Source of the DNA: Porphyra umbilicalis
Lineage: Eukaryota; Rhodophyta; Bangiophyceae; Bangiales; Bangiaceae
Assembly (NCBI GenBank): GCA_002049455.2
Contig: KV919169.1
Span: 1 to 57,731, forward strand
Reading direction: 5' to 3'
Length of the DNA stretch: 57,731 nt
Part shown: in pieces, positions 52,747 to 57,731 of the stretch
Numbering within the stretch: the first letter of the stretch is position 1
How the letters are laid out: the number at the start of each line of letters is the position of its first letter
The notes under the pieces: generated by a model
The model's database searches: none
Seen by the model: only the letters and a program-made list of their open reading frames with translations
Told to the model about the DNA's origin: nothing
Program-made: the position numbers and the translations under genes

Positions 52747-53781
52747 TTATTGAGCAAGAATCGATGCGATCACAACGTCCACCCGATCAAATTGTCCAAT
52801 AATTTGGCGCCGAGTGAGCATGCTGGCAGCCGTGGCCTGCAGAAAATGCGGCTGGTCGAGTAGTTCTGGTCGAACGTAGACCAAGTTGCGAATAATCGTC
52901 TTCAAGTCATTGAAGACGCCCTCGATGGGCTGCAGGTCGGGGCTGTACGTCGGCAATCGCAAGAACGGCACGCCATTGTTGCCTAGGAAGGTGTCTCCGG
53001 CCGCGTCGTGGATGGGAGCGTTGTCCAACAAGACGACGCAATTGTCCGGCTGCTGGGTCCACGGCCTCCCTGGAACGTAGACTCCCAACTTTGGTATGAG
53101 GTTCTGCACGAACAGTCGCCAGTCCGCCGCCGTCAGCGCCCCCTTGCTTACGACGACAGACTGGAAGCCGAGGATGCCACCGTCGCTCGACACCGCCATC
53201 GTAGTGCTCGTCCGCGGCACAGTGCGCGGGTCGCGACCCAGCAGACGAGAGCGGTCGTGCGCCAGGGCTCGTCCAAAGCGACGGAAGACGTCACCGCCGT
53301 CGGTGTGCGTCTCGTCAACGGACACGATACAGCGACGAGGAATGTGCTCGCGAATTGCCGCGTGCGTCAGCCGCCGAGGCGCCGACGACTCCTCGAACAG
53401 CCGCAACACGACCTTACGGGTGAAGCCCAGCTTGTTGAGGTGGAGGTCGACGGTGCTCTTCGAGCAGCGTAGGCCGATGAACTCGCCGCTTGGATGGTTG
53501 CGCATCATTTCCAGCATGGTAGAGTGCTCGCGCAGCAGCCCGCGGGGGTTCTCTCGAACCAACGTGACGATGGCCGACAGCAGCGTCATGTCGAGCGCGC
53601 AATTGTCCTCGTGCCGGTTGCGCAGCACCGGGTCCCTCCACACCGACCCGTGGTCACGGTAGTACCGCTTCCAGCGGTTGAGCGTCGACCGCGTGACGCC
53701 GGTACTCTCGTAGATGGTGTTGCGGCTGACGCCGTTGTGCAGCATCGTGACAGCAATGAGTCGAATGTCTACGCTAAACAT
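52747..53781 (-). CDS. Tc1/mariner-IS630 superfamily transposase (DDE)
   Basis: A 344-residue intact frame, ATG at 53781 (MFSVDIRLIAV), TAA at 52747. The N-terminal helix-turn-helix (NTIYESTGVTRSTLNRWKRY) would bind terminal repeats. The DDE catalytic triad is complete: Asp in CIVSVDETHTDGG, Asp in CVVLLDNAPIHDA, Glu in PTYSPDLQPIEGV, with 33 residues between the second Asp and the Glu. The DNAPIH and YSPxLxPIE motifs are diagnostic of the Tc1/IS630 group. Codon use is less GC-extreme than the flanks and there are no homopolymer breaks, so it may be recently active or arrived. I found no clear terminal inverted repeats. Its start lies only ~50 bp from the tandem array beginning at 53830. Confidence 0.92.
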   Translation of the reverse strand: MFSVDIRLIAVTMLHNGVSRNTIYESTGVTRSTLNRWKRYYRDHGSVWRDPVLRNRHEDNCALDMTLLSAIVTLVRENPRGLLREHSTMLEMMRNHPSGEFIGLRCSKSTVDLHLNKLGFTRKVVLRLFEESSAPRRLTHAAIREHIPRRCIVSVDETHTDGGDVFRRFGRALAHDRSRLLGRDPRTVPRTSTTMAVSSDGGILGFQSVVVSKGALTAADWRLFVQNLIPKLGVYVPGRPWTQQPDNCVVLLDNAPIHDAAGDTFLGNNGVPFLRLPTYSPDLQPIEGVFNDLKTIIRNLVYVRPELLDQPHFLQATAASMLTRRQIIGQFDRVDVVIASILAQ

Positions 53782-53829
53782 GACCTCCACGACGACCGAG
53801 ACACCGGCGACGACTGGCGGCGCACAACA

Positions 53830-55870
53830 GGCGTCGCCGTGACCGTCGCCGCCGCGGTCGCCGCAGCGGCGGCGACACCTCCGTAGCCGCCAGCGACGCC
53901 CACGACAACGGCGACGTCAGCGTCAGCAACGACAAGTGCACCGCGGTTCGCGACGACGTTAACGTGCAGAAAAACACAGCGCACGCCTTCAGCGTCGCCT
54001 CCACAATCTGTGCGATGGAACCCACGGCTGTGTTGCCCTCCGTGGCGCACGCCACGCCCCCCTTGACCGCGACGGCGTCGGTGACGTCGTGTAAAACGAG
54101 GGCAACGCGGTCGGCGACGGCGCCGACGAGGAGCGCAATCCGTCTGTCGCCTTGAACGTCGCCGCCGCGCCTGACACTATGGCAGCTGTAACAGCGTCGC
54201 CGTCTGCGGCGCGCGCGACGCAGGCCGCGACCGCTTCGGCGTTCGTCGCGATGCCGACCACGCGCGCAACGTCGTCGGCCACGGCGCCGACGAGCAGCGC
54301 AAGCCGTCGGTCGCCCTAAGCGACGCCGCCGCGGTCGACGCGGTGGCAGCCACTTCTGCGTCACCCTCAGCGGCGCGCACCACGCCGGCGACGACCGCGT
54401 CGGCGACGGCGACGTCGTCAATATCGAGCGCAACGTCGTCGGCGATGACGCCGACGAAGTGCGCAAGCCGCCGGTCGTCGTGTGCGTCGCCGCCGCGGGC
54501 GCCCCGACGGCGGCGACACATGCGTCGCCCTCCCCTGCGCGCACAACGGTCGCGACGACCGCTTCGGCGTTTTTCACGTGTCCAGCAAAGAGCGCAACGT
54601 CGACGGCCACGGCGCCGACGAAGATCGCAAACCGTTGGTCGCCTTGGACGTCTCCGCCGCGCCTGCCACGCCGGCGGCTACAGCTGCGTCGCCGTCTGAG
54701 GCGCGCGCGACGCAGGCCGCGACCGCTTCGGCGTTCGTCGCGATGCCGACCACGCGCGCAACGTCGTCGGCCACGGCGCCGACGAGCAGCGCAAGCCGTC
54801 TGTCGCCCTAAGCGACGCCGCCGCGGTCGACGCGGTGGCAGCCACTTCTGCGTCACCCTCAGCGGCGCGCACCACGCCGGCGACGACCGCGTCGGCGACG
54901 GCGACGTCGTCAATATCGAGCGCAACGTCGTCGGCGATGACGCCGACGAAGTGCGCAAGCCGCCGTTCGTCGTGTGCGTCGCCGCCGCGGGCGCCCCGAC
55001 GGCGGCGACACATGCGTCGCCCTCCCCTGTGCGCACAACGGTCGCGACGACCGCTTCGGCGTTTTTCACGTTTCCAGCAAAGAGCGCAACGTCGACGGCC
55101 ACGGCGCCGACGAAGATCGCAAACCGTTGGTCGCCTTGGACGTCTCCGCCGCGCCTGCCACGCCGGCGGCTACAGCTGCGTCGCCGTCTGAGGCGCGCGC
55201 GACGCAGGCCGCGACCGCTTCGGCGTTCGTCGTGATGCCGACCACGCGCGCAACGTCGTCGGCCACGGCGCCGAAGAGAAGAGCAAGCCGTCGGTCGCCT
55301 TAAGCGACGCCGCCGCGGTCGACGCGGTGGCAGCCACTTCTGCGTCACCCTCAGCGGCGCGCACCACACCGGCGACGACCGCGTCGGCGACGGCGACGTC
55401 GTCAATATCGAGCGCAACGTCGTCGGCGATGACGCCGACGAAGTGCGCAAGCCGCCGGTCGTCGTGTGCGTCGCCACCGCGGGCGCCCCAACGGCGGCCA
55501 CACCTGCGTCGCCGTCGGCGGCGCGCACGACGACGGCGGCCAGCGCGTCGACGTTTGTCACGTTTCGAAGAACGAGTACAACGACGTTGGCTACGGCGCG
55601 GTCGACGAGCGCAATCGTCGGCCGCCTTGAGCGACGCCGCCGCGCCTGACACGGCGGCGGCTACAACTGCGTCGCCCTGCTGGGCGCGCTTGGCGACGGC
55701 ACGCCCGCGTCGCCGTTTTTCAGGTTGTCAACCACACGTGCCACGCCGTGGGCCCCGACACCAACGAGAAGCGCAAAATGACTGCTGCCTTGTTCGTCGC
55801 TGCCGCGATCGCCGCAATAGCAGCCACCTCTACGTCGCTCTCCGCGGCCAGCACGACGACGGCGTGAACC
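53830..55870. repeat. Second 164-bp-type array with a 492-bp higher-order unit
   Basis: Near-identical 492-bp blocks start at about 54316 and 54808, with a third, partly diverged one from 55300. 492 equals three times 164, and each block consists of three diverged ~164-bp monomers similar to the array at 47086 (shared words around GACGCCGACGAAGTGCGCAAGC versus GCGCCGACGAGGAGCGCCAGC). Frames stay open on both strands for hundreds of codons but switch phase between monomers. Confidence 0.9.
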
Positions 55871-56234
55871 GCGTTGAAGCTGGGCGCGTCCCCAAACACC
55901 AGCCCGAGTTATGGCCGACCACGGCCGAGGAGCCGACCAACAGGACCACACATCTGCGACATGTGCGGCTAGAAAATCTGTTTTCTGAGGACCCGCCTTG
56001 ACTTTGGCATCCCACGACGTGCATCGAATCTTTCCGGCCAATGGGAACATGTCGTTCCAATGACCTGTTTGGTTTGGCGCCCGCTGATTGGACAACACGC
56101 GTGCCTGCACGTTTGGAGCCTGCCGTCAAGACTGCGCCTCAGCGTCGATGCCTGCCGTCAAGACTGGGCCTCAGCGTCGATGCCTGCCGAGTATCCCCAA
56201 GTGGTCTTTTGTCACTGTCGCGGCGGCGCCTGAC
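55871..56234. other. Intergenic with 32-bp duplication
   Basis: A 32-bp unit beginning GCCTGCCGTCAAGACTG at 56118 is repeated at 56150, with the start of a third copy. Otherwise nothing is seen. Confidence 0.6.
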
Positions 56235-57119
56235 ATGGACTGTTCCGACACCCATCTCCTCCTGGATTGGCCGGAGCTTGATGAGCCCCGCGCCTCGTCC
56301 CACATCGACGATGACGACGCCGATGAGCCACGACGCCTTGCTCGCACCGTGGCCGACGTGCTCGAAACAACTGCGCGCTGCACGCTGCGTCGGCAGCGCA
56401 CGGCGGTAGAGGTCGCCATTCGGCTCAACCGTGCCACCGTTCGCCGGCAGCAGCGTGTTGTCGCTGCTGCTGCTCCCACCGGCGACCCCGCGCTGGTTTT
56501 GGCAACCTTGGATGTAGCGCGTCTGGTGCTCAGAGACGGCGCCGGCGGCACTGACGCCTCTTGGGTTGTGGGGTCATCCGGCGCCTGCGACGCCGCCACG
56601 GGCGTATGTACTTGCCAATGGTCGGGGGGTGGAGGGCCTGCGTTGCGTCAATGTGTGAGTGTGGGAGGTACCGACGGTGCTGGCGGTCAACGTGGGAGCT
56701 GCGACGACGGGCTTTCGGCGAGCAACGCCGCAAAGCCGTCGCCACGAAAGGTGCGCCGGGTGCACTCGGGGTCGGGTGGGCCTGCTACGTGTGCCGTTGA
56801 CCGCCAGCGCGCGCCCGCAGCGCCAGCGTCAGTCTCCGCACGGCCTTCCCTCCACGTGCCAACGACGACTACGAGGTTTGCCGCACCTTTGGGGACGCGA
56901 CTGCCGTCCGGTGACGACCTACCACGGGCGGGCACCATTCGGATGACGATGCTTCCGGCTGTCGAGCGGCCGCCGACGTACACGTTCTGCTCGCCCACCC
57001 GCCGGGTGTGGCGGCGCGTCGAGGACGCTTCGGCGCAGCGGTTCGTGCCGGACATGGGCGGGGTGACCGGTGAGTTTGCGGAGTCGGCGCGGCGCGCTCG
57101 CTTGGACCGGTAGGCGGGT
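56235..57119 (+). CDS. Hypothetical protein, probably interrupted
   Basis: ATG at 56235 (MDCSDTHLLLDWPELDEPRA). The first ~100 residues are helical and charged, with a basic stretch (RRQRTAVEVAIRLNRATVRR). A good donor (TGT|GTGAGT at 56655) offers an intron at codon 140, but the frame is also open through it. The downstream part (RMTMLPAVERPPTYTFCSPT, RRVWRRVEDASAQ) looks coding. A TAG at 57111-57113 follows ARRARLDR, yet the same frame continues AGVVDSDSDLSEEDDADRG, an acidic segment typical of coding sequence. So the TAG is a premature stop, or lies in an intron. No family recognised. Confidence 0.45.
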
Positions 57120-57731
57120 GTCGTCGACAGCGACAGCGACCTCTCTGAGGAGGACGACGCTGACAGGGGGGTGGGTACTACAGCCTGTCGGCAAGGACGC
57201 GGCGAATGGCAGAGCGTGCCGGGGTGCGCGCTGTCGTGCGCATGCTTGGCGAAGGCCAGACCGTGGTTAACGCCATTGCCCGTGGTTTGGGTCGACCTAC
57301 GGCACGAGTGCGACGGACGATTGCGCTCGTCGACAGACGCGCCCGCCATCACGCCGCTGCGCGGGAGAGACCATCGAGCAACCACGCCCAATCTACGCTG
57401 GACAATTGACGGGCGGTGCCAGCTTGGCCGTCGTTCTCGCCAGTGGCGCCGCACGTGCTCGCCCGCGCGCGTGTCCCCGGTCGGCGACTGTGCCTCGCCT
57501 CTCCGGCACGGCGACCGCACAGTCGGCGGCGTCAGTAGGCCGCTGGGGGCAGAAGGGCCCTGTCATCGAGGCATTGGCAGCGGTAGCGGCCGATGCAAGT
57601 GCTGCCGGCCTTCCCCGAGCGAGCCGTGCGTGGGCCATGCGTCAGGCGGGGGACGTTGCATCTGTTCTGGCTGACGCCGACGCCCTAAGACGCGACGTCG
57701 CCAGCGTGCGCGACGTGCTGTCCACGCTCCG
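57120..57731 (+). CDS. Continuing exons of the preceding unknown gene, cut by the window end
   Basis: After the acidic segment a different frame reads MAERAGVRAVVRMLGEGQTV and VVNAIARGLGRPTARVRRT. From about 57554 (after GGGGGCAG, a possible splice acceptor) a frame open to the window end reads GPVIEALAAVAADASAAGLP, RASRAWAMRQAGDVASVLAD and ADALRRDVASVRDVLSTL. All are alanine-rich amphipathic helices. They may be exons of the gene starting at 56235; the order and joins are not resolved. Confidence 0.35.

Noticed and set aside
1..57731. CRISPR array, prophage, operon or bacterial origin
   Set aside because: No short repeats with unique spacers of constant length. Genes are monocistronic, spliced and on alternating strands, with eukaryotic families.
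1..57731. A giant-virus genome segment (GC-rich, with collagen-like, F-box and simple-repeat genes)
   Set aside because: Several spliceosomal introns, GT90 and PUS3 genes, a MITE and tRNAs with T-arm inserts fit a nuclear genome better; no capsid, packaging or viral polymerase gene is present.

Overview
This is a very GC-rich, low-complexity window from a nuclear genome of a eukaryote, not a prokaryote or plasmid. The evidence is: three genes whose family signatures become continuous only after removing GT...AG introns (several with GTACGT/GTACGC donors); nuclear-type tRNAs with no encoded CCA and T-run terminators; type II and secreted glycoproteins; PUS3, GT90 and F-box families; and large GC-rich tandem arrays. 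Two tRNA genes carry 18- and 23-nt insertions at the same place in the T loop. Ectopic tRNA introns of this kind are known from red algae such as Cyanidioschyzon and from nucleomorphs. With the GC content and scarcity of introns, a bangiophyte red alga (Porphyra/Pyropia type) is my best inference, not a proven identification.

Layout. 1-6.8 kb is mostly repetitive, with an 11-copy 105-bp array. 6.8-8.6 kb (minus) is a coiled-coil protein with a kinase-like C-terminus, followed by an ~850-bp 15-bp minisatellite. 10.6-13.2 kb (plus) is a tRNA pseudouridine synthase (PUS3/DEG1 type) cut into frames by G/C homopolymers. 14.9-16.5 kb (plus) is a membrane-anchored collagen-like protein. 19.2-19.5 kb is a Tc1/mariner-type MITE, next to tRNA-Cys. 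21.3-25.0 kb holds a small unknown gene and a DEG9/10-like HtrA protease (minus). 26.0 kb is tRNA-Val. 26.6-28.7 kb (minus) is a repeat-bearing CAP+Kazal secreted protein.

31.3-39.7 kb is the best gene cluster: an intron-containing S1-fold serine protease (minus), a four-exon maltose-acetyltransferase-like enzyme (plus), a coiled-coil membrane protein (minus, spliced) and a GT90 glycosyltransferase (plus). 41.2-42.1 kb is a 77-bp array. 42.9-44.2 kb (minus) is an F-box protein. 45.2-46.3 kb (plus) is a U1-type zinc-finger protein. From 46.6 kb to the end, repeat arrays dominate: two arrays share a ~164-bp unit, one is a Val/Ala/Pro-coding array ending in another U1-type zinc finger, and a Tc1/IS630-like transposase lies beside the second 164-bp array. 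An interrupted unknown gene runs towards the end of the window.

The genes look like ordinary unlinked eukaryotic genes; I see no operon. A loose theme is secretory-pathway or cell-surface products (collagen-like, CAP+Kazal, S1 protease, coiled-coil type I protein, GT90). Many long ORFs on both strands are artefacts of GC richness, and frame changes at runs of 8-22 G or C may be sequencing or assembly length errors.
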